A DNA stretch of 27,826 nucleotides. It comes from Folioceros fuciformis. Taxonomy: Eukaryota > Anthocerotophyta > Anthocerotopsida > Anthocerotales. Under the pieces are notes generated by a model, which made no database searches, was not told where the DNA came from, and was given only the letters and a program-made list of their open reading frames with translations. Each line of letters opens with the position of its first letter. Within the stretch, counting starts at the first letter, position 1. A program made the translations under genes and the position numbers. The DNA lies in contig JBNGIO010005745.1 of assembly GCA_049999805.1 (NCBI GenBank), forward strand, positions 40,809 through 68,634. The letters run 5' to 3'. Below, piece after piece: positions 1 to 8,687 of this stretch.

Positions 1-660
1 GGAACCCACTTGAGTATTGTTGGAGGTCCGCGCCATAGTTGATAGAAGAAAACCCCAAGAATGTCGGTTGCCCTCCTTTACGCAAGGTTATACCCCTACC
101 TCCGTAGGCAGCTGCTCCCAGCTTTTGTGCAGCTGATTTCACGTCCCTTGCACGTTTCTCCCTTTGGTTCTCAACACAGCAAAGCCCTTTCTCTCTCTTT
201 GAGTCCGCTTGGTCACAACAAGTAGGTCCCCGGCGTAGGTGTCTTGTCGCACAACTACTTCCTTATTCCCCGCTATGTAGGTAGATATAGTTCCCTATGT
301 GGAGGTGAGCACCCTTCGTTGATGGGACACCTTAGGTAGGGACCCCTTTAAATACCCTCTTGTCGTAGGTATACTTCTATATGTAGTAACTGCCCTTAAT
401 AGATACCCTACATAGGTGTCCCCTTTTCTGTAAGTAGCTTGCCCTTCACAACTATATTTCTTATTTGGGTACTACCTCCCACAGAGATATCCTCCCTACG
501 TGGGCATACCTCCCTATAGGTAGCCATCCCAAAGAAGGTAACTTCTTTATAATACTACCCCTTATTATCGCCACTCATCTAACCTACTAAACCAAGACCA
601 AACAAAACTGAAAATGTTATTAGTCGCTCCCTACCTACTGCGGGTATTTACCAAAAACCC
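1..660. other. Gene-free left flank, probably retrotransposon-derived
   Basis: I see no supportable gene here. The stretch is rich in short recurring words such as gtaggta, ctaggt and ccctac, and it leads directly into the gypsy protease remnant. It is therefore probably decayed gag or leader sequence of that element. No gag zinc knuckle, primer-binding site or LTR end could be recognised. Confidence 0.4.
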
Positions 661-672
661 GCATTCCACAGC

Positions 673-1164
673 ATGGCAGTAACAGCCCTATTGGACAGTG
701 GAGCCAGCCACCACTATATCTCTGAGGTGGCCGCCCACAAGGCGGACCTACACATACAGGACTCGGGTCAGCTGTCCACAGTCGTGATAGCACTGGGCAG
801 GAAGGACACCAGTGCGGAGAAGTGGGTAGAAGCCCAACTTACCTTCCCAGGAGGATAAACGGAGGAGTTGAAACTGATAGTGATGCCCAGCCTTGCCCAT
901 GATGTGATAGTAGGAAAACCCTGGCTAGCAGACCATTCCAAACACCTCCAGATAGATTGGTTGAACAACGTGGTCAACCTGCGAGTGGACCACCAGCAGT
1001 ATGAGTTAGTGGGGGAGGCACACCTCCTAGACAAACACTTGTTTGCAGTGTCCGCGTTACATAAAGCAATTGCCCGTGGCAGCTTCCTATACATAGCTAA
1101 ACTGAAGAAGGTCACCCCGTTGGAAGGCACTGCAGAAACGCGAGCGGAACTATGCAGTCCATGA
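673..1164 (+). pseudogene. Gypsy aspartic protease remnant
   Basis: The segment encodes a retropepsin-like protease with the active-site motif LLDSGASHHYIS about nine residues in. It is followed after a stop codon (856-858) by a second block on the same strand with the VIVGKPWLADH motif, which is typical of the C-terminal half of plant gypsy proteases. The stop between the blocks and the loss of downstream sequence show that it is not functional. The frame ends at 1164, at the point where the reverse transcriptase should begin. Confidence 0.85.
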
Positions 1165-1193
1165 CAAGGTTAACTATGCAGTCCATGACAAGG
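1148..1193 (+). repeat. 22-bp direct duplication at the reverse-transcriptase deletion junction
   Basis: A 22-bp sequence at 1148-1169 is repeated perfectly at 1172-1193, with two bases between. The second copy encodes the start of the RNase H segment. The duplication sits exactly where the protease frame stops and RNase H begins, so it marks the scar where the reverse transcriptase was lost. Confidence 0.9.
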
Positions 1194-1609
1194 AAATGTT
1201 AGCTATTGTCCATGCTCTCAAAGCATGGCGCCACTACTTGCTTGGACAAAAGTTCATAGTGCACACTGACCACCATTCCCTCCAACACTTTTTCACCCAG
1301 CCGAATTTGAACACTAGACAGAGGAGGTGGTCAGAATACTTAGCCGATTTCAACTTCGACATCAAATATGTCACAGGACCCTCGAATGCAGTGGTAGATG
1401 CTCTCAGCCGCCGAGCCCTCACTTTGATGTCCTCCCAACTGGACACCATCCGAGCAGTTCAAACAGCTATCCCTGAAGATCCACACCTGCAGGAGATTTA
1501 CCAACAGTTAGTCCAAGATGCAGCAGGGGGAGTACCCACAGCCTTAATGCAAACTTACCAACTTAAGGATGCATGTGTATCCAGAAAAGGCCGATTGGTG
1601 ATTCCCTAG
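1171..1609 (+). pseudogene. Gypsy RNase H remnant
   Basis: The translated block carries the RNase HI-type segment of gypsy pol. It has DKEMLAIVHAL with the acidic residue of the second motif, then VHTDHHSLQHFFTQPNLNTR and YVTGPSNAVVDALSRR, the usual tether into integrase. It begins abruptly without any reverse transcriptase upstream. It ends at a stop codon at 1607-1609, immediately before the integrase N-terminal zinc-binding region. Confidence 0.88.
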
Positions 1610-1612
1610 CAC

Positions 1613-2329
1613 TTGAAGGACATCCAGCACAACATCCTACACGATTTGCATGACTCCCCCATCTTGGGACAATTGGGCATTGATAGGACCTATGAATGGG
1701 TGAAGACCCACTTCCACTGGGAGGGCCTGCGCAGTGACTGTATAGAATGGGTAAGGAGCTGGATGTCGTGTCAACAAGAAAAACCTGAACATCAGAAGAC
1801 ACCAGGACTCCTATTACCTCTACAAGTGCCTGAAGGTCGGTTCCAATCCATCTCCATGGACTTTGTGACCGCTTTGCCACGCACCTGCACTGGGAAGGAC
1901 AGTATCTGGGTAATTATGGACAGGTTGTCTAAATGCTGCCACTTCATCCCAGTGAACTCCAACATTACAACACCTAAGTTGGCCAGCATCTTCACCAAGG
2001 AAATCTTTAGACTCCATGGCTGCCCTTAGAATATCGTCTCCGACCGAGACCCTAAATTCACAGTAGGGTTCTGGCGAACCTTCACTGAGACCTTGGGCAT
2101 CCAGCAGAGCTTGTCCTCCGCATGTCACCCAGAGTCAGATGGTCAGACCGAGCGCCAAATCCAAGTATTGGAGGACATGCTACGACATTACACTCACGAC
2201 AAGCAGAACAGGTGGGAGGACCTCTTACCGCTCTTGGAGTATGCTTACAACAGCTCCAAGCATGCAGCCACTAGAGTGTCCCCCTTCAAGTTGCTTTATG
2301 GAGAGAACCCTCCACCACCAGGACTGTGA
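1613..2329 (+). pseudogene. Gypsy integrase remnant with in-frame stop
   Basis: The integrase core is recognisable. The three catalytic acidic positions are present in SMDFVTALP, IVSDRDPKF and HPESDGQTERQIQVLE. The N-terminal zinc finger is damaged: the second histidine position reads GQLG rather than the usual GHxG, and the first cysteine of the C-x-x-C pair reads as tryptophan (SWMSCQQ). An amber stop at 2027-2029 splits the catalytic core between the first and second acidic residues, and another stop follows at 2326. Beyond that, a short degenerate tail resembling the integrase C-terminal region runs to about 2480. Confidence 0.92.
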
Positions 2330-2726
2330 CCCCCAGTGACACCAAGTGGAGGAGTGCAGCAGAAGTCACTGAAGACATATGGCAAGAAATCCAACAGGCC
2401 AAGCAACGACTCCTGTCAGCTCAGGACAGGGCGAAGAAATCCAGCAACAAGCATCGGCGAGATATCTCGTATGCGGTTGGACAATAAACCGAGATCAATG
2501 TACTCGTCGCTTCACAAATAAATCCTTCTTACAGACGGACACTTTCGAAACTTTGACTCTAATTACAAAATAGGTGTAGATGTGACAATAATGAGCATCT
2601 TGGCATTCATGTATGTATTATTTGTTGTAGGTTTCAGAACATTCACTCATGACCATGGTGGTGTAGGGTGATTAAAGCCCAATGTGTTTAGTCTAAGATT
2701 AATGTCTAGTTAAGTATCATTAGTTT

Positions 2727-2746
2727 AGATTAGCTTAAGCTAATCT
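2727..2746. repeat. Perfect 20-bp palindrome
   Basis: The bases AGATTAGCTTAAGCTAATCT are exactly self-complementary. The palindrome lies about 70 bp upstream of a TATA box in an LTR-like segment. Its function is unknown; a dimeric transcription-factor site or a chance AT-rich palindrome are both possible. Confidence 0.9.
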
Positions 2747-2812
2747 GTAGGAAGCTTCTTGCGCAGCTTCCTGTGCGCTTCTTGTGAAGCTTCCTAGGAA
2801 GCTCTTCTAGAG

Positions 2813-2920
2813 GGTATAAATACCCCCTTGAGCTCCCTTGCATATTAAGACTCATTGTGAGAGTGTGACCTCTCTTTCTCCTCTCCTCCTTCACCGTGTA
2901 GCTCTTGGAGCGATCCTTCA
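2813..2920 (+). promoter_or_regulatory. LTR-like promoter segment 1 with TATA box
   Basis: A canonical TATAAATA box (2815-2822) is followed by ttgagctcccttgca, a pyrimidine-rich tract (ctctctttctcctctcctcc) and cgatccttca. The same block recurs at 3529-3621. The layout (TATA box, short leader, location just downstream of gypsy pol) suits an LTR U3/R/U5 core. LTR boundaries and target-site duplications were not found, so the element type is inferred. Confidence 0.55.
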
Positions 2921-3528
2921 AGTGGAACAACGCACATCACATTAGAGCACCATGGACCACTGGATCACTAACATTGTGGTTTAACTTCTTACAAACATGG
3001 CATAAGGAAACCTTGTGGCCAAACTCCTTACACACCTAGCAAAAGGGAACGTGGTGGCTGAACTTCGTACACACTTAACAAAAGGTAACATACGTTTTCT
3101 ACCTTTTTGGCTAAGGGCAGTTGGAGGCTTAGTGCCTTGGCCTGTTGCCATTAAAACAACCTCCTACTGGGATTAACATCAATTATTAGGACGAAGCAAA
3201 CCTCCATTGCCCTAGTAAGGTTGGTCGTACACTATGGAATTAATAAATTGGGACTATTTGAAGTCTCTCTCTGTGTACAGTCGGCCGAAGTTGTTACAAT
3301 TATTGTTATTATTAATTTTTAATGTTTGATTTGCTCTTTAATTTTTTATTGTAGAAGTGGCAAGGCCAAAGTCTATTGCGGTAGCCATTAACCAAGTCTT
3401 AGAGCTTGTGAAAGAAGCTGAACTGCTTATAGGTCTAAAAGGGAAGGATCGTTATCGAAGAAAACTCTGGAGAGGACTTCGACTAGGGTGTGCATGACCA
3501 GAGGAGTTATGTCAGATTGACAACTAAA

Positions 3529-3621
3529 GGGTATAAATACTCTCTTGAGCTCCGTTGCAAAGAGATAGACCTTGCTTTCTCCTCTCCTCCTTCATCATGT
3601 GGCTCCCCTAACGATCCTTCA
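3529..3621 (+). promoter_or_regulatory. LTR-like promoter segment 2 with TATA box
   Basis: This is a second, shorter copy of the block at 2813-2920. It has TATAAATA (3532-3539), then ttgagctccgttgca, the pyrimidine tract gctttctcctctcctcc and cgatccttca. It differs from the first copy by small deletions in the leader. The TATA boxes of the two copies are 717 bp apart, so they could be two solo or partial LTRs, or the two ends of a very small non-autonomous element. Confidence 0.5.
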
Positions 3622-3639
3622 GTAGACCCTCGTGCTAAA

Positions 3640-5250
3640 TTCCTTTATTGACAAGTAGGCCCGAGCACGCCTTGGATCTTGTTCGGGGAAGGGCGCTGGC
3701 TCTTGGCTGTTGGCCCGTCCATGCATCTAGGCTTTCCGAATCGCACCAGCTTCTTTCTCTACCTCGATGAGGTTTCACCTTGGCTTGGTTGTTGGCTTGG
3801 TCTCTCTCTTTTGTTAGCTGTAGGGTCCTCCTCAACGACCCTGGGAGCCACCTAGCACTTTGTCGTATCAGCAGGCAACGCATCGCCATTCATCATGTAG
3901 TGAGGGACGTTATGTTTTCTTTGGCCAAAGAGGCGGTTTCTTCTCCTATAAGGACTGCCCATATACCCTACTCAACGGCGTCTTCCTCATTGCAAACCTT
4001 TGTCTAACCAAGGGGGACCAGGTTTATATAGCGGATGTGGTTGTCATATACCCCACTCGGACAAACATCAGTGAGCACGTTGTTATCAACCCTTCAGGTT
4101 GGGCAGTAGAAGGAAGCGCGACAAGGAAGACTTGCAAGTATAGGCCCATGTAGTAGGGTTATTTGTTCATCCCCCTTGCTATTGAAATGCATGGGGCTAT
4201 GGGTAAGGATTTTTCTAGTTTTTTTAAAGACCTACACGAAGGCCCATCACATGGGTAGGTGCGGAGTAGGGCTTCCCCTATTCGGCATGGTAGCATTTAG
4301 TACAAAAGGCCTTGGTAAATGCTATTTTTTGGACAACATGAAGCGCGGCAGATGCGGCTTTAGCGGCCCCAGTGGTAAGCATGCCATACCTTCTACTTGA
4401 ATACGACATCTTGGGGGCGGTAGGGAGTTATAGGCTAGGTGGACAAGAGGGCTAGGCCCCTCATTCTTGGTTTTTTCCCATTGCGGGTTGTTCTCTTTAT
4501 CACGGGGTAGATGGAATTCAATTTTATATATATATAAATTCTTCATAGATTCTTAGGGTCTCTTATTTCCTGATATTTTAGTTATTTATCCTTTTATACT
4601 TGATATACATATAAGAAAAACTATGTGTACTCTATAGGGTTCCACTACTTGGTCATGGCAACATCAACTCCAAGAGTGTGTAGTGGATGACGAGAGTGGC
4701 TTGCTCGTTGTCAATTACTACATATCCTCTTCTACTTAATCCCAGTGGTAGATAGACTCTTTTTCTTCCCATATTATGATGTTTTAGGTGCATTGGTAGT
4801 CATTAGGCTTCAGGGGGTTAGTCCTATAGGGTTTCTATCATGGTTTATCTTCCTCTTTAAGGGTAGATGGGTTTCTCCATCTTATTTTTGAATCACATAA
4901 ATCACCGTCCTTCAATTTACAAGGGCAATCGGACTTGTAAGTACATGGACTAGTACATGTTGTTTTTTCTTTGTAATAGTTCTTGTCCTACATGGTTATT
5001 TTGTGCTCTTAAAGTTATTCAATGCTAGGAAACGATAGGATAAGTAGGTTTGAGGTTAGTGATAATCATACCTACTGTCATGTATGATAATCATATATAG
5101 AGACTTGTGGTATACATTTAAATACATATGACTCTTGGTCTATTTTTAGCTCTGAATCGATATAGTCTCCTTCGGCCAGATATTAAGGGCCATTCTTAGA
5201 CTTCTCTACCCCATCTCCTAGTATTGGGTGCTGTTCGTAGTTTCTAATAT
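3640..5250. other. Gene-free AT-rich stretch, likely decayed repeat DNA
   Basis: No open frame here carries a recognisable domain. The longest begin at non-ATG codons and have no family features. The sequence becomes progressively AT-rich toward 5250 and includes a short (TA)n run near 4525-4536. It is best read as old transposon-derived or intergenic DNA upstream of the SPF30-like gene. Confidence 0.5.
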
Positions 5251-5260
5251 GCTTTAACTT

Positions 5261-5289
5261 AACTAATTAAGTATAAAATTTAATTAGTT
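5261..5289 (+). promoter_or_regulatory. TATA box of the SPF30-like gene inside a 10-bp inverted repeat
   Basis: TATAAAA (5272-5278) lies 194 bp upstream of the chosen ATG of the SPF30-like gene. It sits in the 9-bp spacer between perfect inverted 10-bp arms, AACTAATTAA (5261-5270) and TTAATTAGTT (5280-5289). The promoter role is inferred from position only. Confidence 0.4.
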
Positions 5290-5471
5290 CCTTAAACTTA
5301 ATTTTAGATCAAGCTCGCTAAGGCGATGCGCTTTCGTGTCTATATCTGTGTCCGTGATCCGATACCTTCTTCACGACGCTGTCGAGTGGGAACCCTAGGC
5401 TCAGTCCATCAGGGGCTAGAATCTTATCGGGTTTGCACAATTTTGATAGCGTCTTTGTGCGGGTGGCGAAG

Positions 5472-6353
5472 ATGAGTCGGGATGGAATGCTTCAAAGCGT
5501 GGAGGAGTTGCAGGCGAATCTGGACACGTTTCAAGCGCAGCTGGACCAAGTGAAAGAGATCCTTCACGAGGATCCTGAAAATGGCGAGTACAAGGAAATG
5601 GCCAAGGAGCTCGAGGAGATGATAGAGCTCACACGGGATTTACTTCATTCCTCCACACGGCAAGGCGGGGAGGAGCCCGATGAGGAAGTGCCGGGCTCTC
5701 ACCAGCGGTATGCGGGAGGTGCGTTGCAGAAGTTGCTGTCACCAGGGGAGAAGGTGCAGGCTCGGTGGAGCGAGGACGGCGAGTGGTACAACGCCACTGT
5801 GGAGGCGGTGACGGAGAGTGGCTACAGAGTGTTGTATGATGTATGGGGCAACTGCGAGGAAGTTGATGACTCCCAGGTAAGGGAATTGAGAGTGGCGGAA
5901 AATGAGGGCAATGGCGAAACCGATACCCTGGTGGACGCTGAAAGAGAAGCGGAGGCCACTCGGCAAGCCATTAAGCGGAAAATCGCTCATGCTGCTGACA
6001 TGGAAATTATGCCCAGGGACTTGCCACCCAAATTGCGCGTTTTGCCCGAGGATTCTGAGGAGGTGAAGGCGGCGAAGAGGAAGAAGATTCATGCTTTCAA
6101 GTCCAAGCAGAGGATAGAGCAGATGGAGTTAACGCAGAATAAGCGACAGAATGCTTGGCATCAGTTTCAAACTGCTAAAGGCAAGTCGAAGAAGATTGGT
6201 TTTTTCACGGGCAGAAAGAGGGAAAGCATATTCAAGTCCCCGGATGACCCCAAGGGCAAAGTTGGAGTGACTGGTAGCGGCAAGGGAATCACTGAGTTTC
6301 AGAAGCGGGAAAAGCACCTGCACATGAAAATAGGTGTTGAAGATTGGCAATGA
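5472..6353 (+). CDS. Tudor-domain splicing factor, SPF30/SMNDC1-like
   Basis: The product is a nuclear pre-mRNA splicing factor of the SMN-related SPF30 (SMNDC1) family. In animals these proteins bind symmetrically dimethylated Sm proteins and help the tri-snRNP join the prespliceosome. The 293-residue protein starts at ATG 5472; the frame is open a little upstream but only from a TTG. Residues 7-58 form a heptad-like helix, the family's N-terminal region (SVEELQANLDTFQAQLDQVK). A Tudor domain spans about 88-140 (PGEKVQARW, GEWYNATVE, YRVLYDVWGNCEEV) with the aromatic residues W99, W105, Y106 and Y122 available for a methylarginine cage. The C-terminus has the family signature KRESIFKSPDDPKGKVGVTG (249-268). 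The length matches plant homologues of about 300 residues. The gene has no intron, unlike three of its neighbours. Family confidence is high. Confidence 0.93.
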   Translation: MSRDGMLQSVEELQANLDTFQAQLDQVKEILHEDPENGEYKEMAKELEEMIELTRDLLHSSTRQGGEEPDEEVPGSHQRYAGGALQKLLSPGEKVQARWSEDGEWYNATVEAVTESGYRVLYDVWGNCEEVDDSQVRELRVAENEGNGETDTLVDAEREAEATRQAIKRKIAHAADMEIMPRDLPPKLRVLPEDSEEVKAAKRKKIHAFKSKQRIEQMELTQNKRQNAWHQFQTAKGKSKKIGFFTGRKRESIFKSPDDPKGKVGVTGSGKGITEFQKREKHLHMKIGVEDWQ

Positions 6354-8687
6354 TTGCTTATATTTTGGGCCACCAACTCTCTTTGCACAGCCGGATATAG
6401 ATTCATCCATTTTGCTATGGGTTGTGGTGGCTCTGGGCAGGTGTGATGATGTTTTTACGGTTGAAAGATCCAAGGAAGGGTGCTGATTACATCTTTGTGA
6501 GAGAGGCTGCTATATTTTCTCGACAATTCTACCAGATCTGAGCTGGCTTAGTGCTACACAATCCTATGCAGTGGCATTTAAATTCAGGTTCCTCAGGTAC
6601 TCAAACAGTTGTCCGAGAAGAGTGCTTCCCGTGTTGTAGGATGTGCCTCTTAGAGGTTTGGAAAATGGTGGGTGCAGCTTTGATGAAGCACGTTGTAGTC
6701 GTTCAGTTAGTTTCACAAACGTTTTTTCTGCTCAGTGAAACCTGTGCTGTATGATATTCATGTAATGAAGTCTAACCCTGACACTGAACACATTCAGTAT
6801 GCGTGTGAATGCTCTATCTGGATGGCTTCCTTCCTGTGCTTGTTCTGTACTCTTGTACTGGAATTGTTAACCCTGTCTTGAACAGCGATCGCATTAGACG
6901 TATCTCCCATAGATTGGCAATCTGTGAATTAGAGTTCCTAGTTGGCAGAGCCTTATAACCAGAATGAGTCTCCCAATTGTGCAGCGGATCAACGAAGCTC
7001 CGAGGAGCTTTGTGAGGAACTGCTACATGTGTATCGTGTGAGGCAGCACTGCACTTCTCGAAAGAGTAAGCCAAGAGACTTGCTAGAAAGGTATTCGAGC
7101 AGAGGTAATGTTTGGTGGAGTTGTTTTCTCCATGCACATAGGTGACGGGACTCGTCCTTGTGTAGCCGAGTTTCCATTTCGGGGAGGTTGTGTTCTCTGC
7201 TGAACACGAAGTTTTTCATGTTTCTGATATTGCAGATAAACCAAAATGTTTCCTGCAAGAGCCTCACCTAGTGGAGGATTCCCTTTGTTACCCGTTCAAA
7301 GCCACTTGAAAGACTGAAGCCTGTCTACGAAGGGTGATAAAAGGATTTCGTGGCAGTCAGCCCAGTGATCGGTAGTGCGTATGCTGTTTTTCATTTAAGG
7401 ATAGCATGGGTGCGGCTGCCTGAATCCCCCTTTCCAAGGTTCTGTTCGTAGTCCAAGCCTGGGCGGGTGAAAGTCATCTGTTGCTTTTTACCGTCAACGT
7501 GAAATTTCCCGACTGGAGTCATGTGTGTACCTCTATGTGTGATCGCTAAACTCGTTGTCCTAATTTACCGTATTCATGGCTCTTGGACGGTTAACCCTTG
7601 AGGTTGAACATGGAGATTTATCTGCAAGTGCAGAGCGAAAAGTGCCCTGTGTGCCCTGGTGTCGGGGAACCAGATCTACTGTTAAACCCAAACTGACAAA
7701 GCTGGTGATCGTTATCTTCGTGGATTTCCAGGAAGAATGCTGAATATAACGAAAAGGGGGTAAGTGATTTTTTTTCTATGCTTTATTTTTTTCCGCTTTT
7801 TTAGTACGCTCATGTCACAACCGCTAGCTGCATCGGCTGTTGCTTTGCTACTGCAGACGAAAATTGAAATTTGCGTTCTTTTGACCCCAATTGGTTAAAA
7901 TTGGGGCACAAGAGGTGTCGTACGCACACCTGGGCTTAGAGAACTTGGCTAGGGAAGAACCTTTTCCTCTAGCCGCGGGTTGTGAAACCTCAAGATAGAA
8001 GGCAAAGCGGGGCCAACTGCCAGGCGGTGCCGCGCTGATGCCCATGGCCGGCTCCCTCCGGGCATGCTGTCTTGAAGGTCATGTATGTACGTAACCCTAG
8101 CAAAGATAATCGAAGACGAAGGTCTGAGTTTTAGTGAAGTTCAATTCGAAGGGTGTACGTGTTCTTGATGGGGAAATTCCCGCTGTCTGGATGGTTGTGC
8201 CTCGCCTCAAATCTGTGACGTTTAATCTCCGATCTTACACTCCGATGACGACAGTCCCGTCCGTATTGGTACCCTTTCTTCAGCGTGGACTGGGCCAATT
8301 CCAGTTTGCACTGCCAGTTCTTTTTCGCCTGGAACTCGAACAGTTACTGTTCTCGGCGTTTCTCTGTCGTTGTCGGTGTCCAGCCATCGCGGGCGTCGAA
8401 TAGGTCCCATCATTCATGGCTGCCCCGGCGCAGCTGCTGTGCATATATGCACATTGCTGAGCATCAAACATCTAAATCTGGATTCTCTGTATCGCATCTT
8501 GTGGTGAACGAGGCGACCTGTCCATCCTGTACGTTTGTCATCCAACCGCCGGGTCTACAATCATCTTGTAACTTTGAGGTGCGGGACCTGCGTCGTGTGA
8601 TACACACAGACTGCCCATTGCAAGGTCGTGCAGGCGGTCAAGCTATGTGGAAGCCGTTCGTGTGAGTGAGGTCATGGTGTCGCGTGA
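6354..8687. other. Intergenic stretch, no supported gene
   Basis: This contains the 3' untranslated region of the SPF30-like gene and the sequence beyond the end of the GT92 gene. Several frames of 60-126 codons occur on both strands, but most start at non-ATG codons, overlap one another and have no recognisable motif. I found no tRNA-like or transposase-like sequence. A short perfect inverted repeat (ccccaatt...aattgggg) lies near 7885-7906. Confidence 0.5.

Larger units (their letters stand above)
664..2520 (+). mobile_element. Ty3/gypsy retrotransposon pol remnant, reverse transcriptase missing
   Basis: This is a degenerate internal region of a plant Ty3/gypsy LTR retrotransposon. In order it shows an aspartic protease (LLDSGASHHYIS), an RNase H segment (DKEMLAIVHALKAWRHYLLG, then VHTDHHSLQHFF and VVDALSRR) and an integrase. 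The reverse transcriptase that should lie between protease and RNase H is absent, with no trace of its YxDD box. Stop codons interrupt the frame at about 856, 1162, 1607, 2027 and 2326. No gag and no chromodomain could be recognised. The element is therefore non-autonomous and dead. The domain order and the DSGA, TDHHS and DGQTER motifs are typical of plant gypsy pol, so the class assignment is firm; the sub-family is not determined. Confidence 0.93.

Noticed and set aside
3101-3116. acctttttggctaagg resembling the U2 snRNA 5' region
   Set aside because: Only about 16 bases match and no further U2 sequence follows, so it is probably chance within the LTR-like DNA.
3860-4400. Plus-strand frames of 74-97 codons
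   Set aside because: Mostly non-ATG starts, no domain, and located in decayed repeat DNA.
8134-8665. Plus-strand frames of 89 and 126 codons
   Set aside because: They have non-ATG starts or no motif, overlap each other, and lie beyond the 3' end of the GT92 gene.
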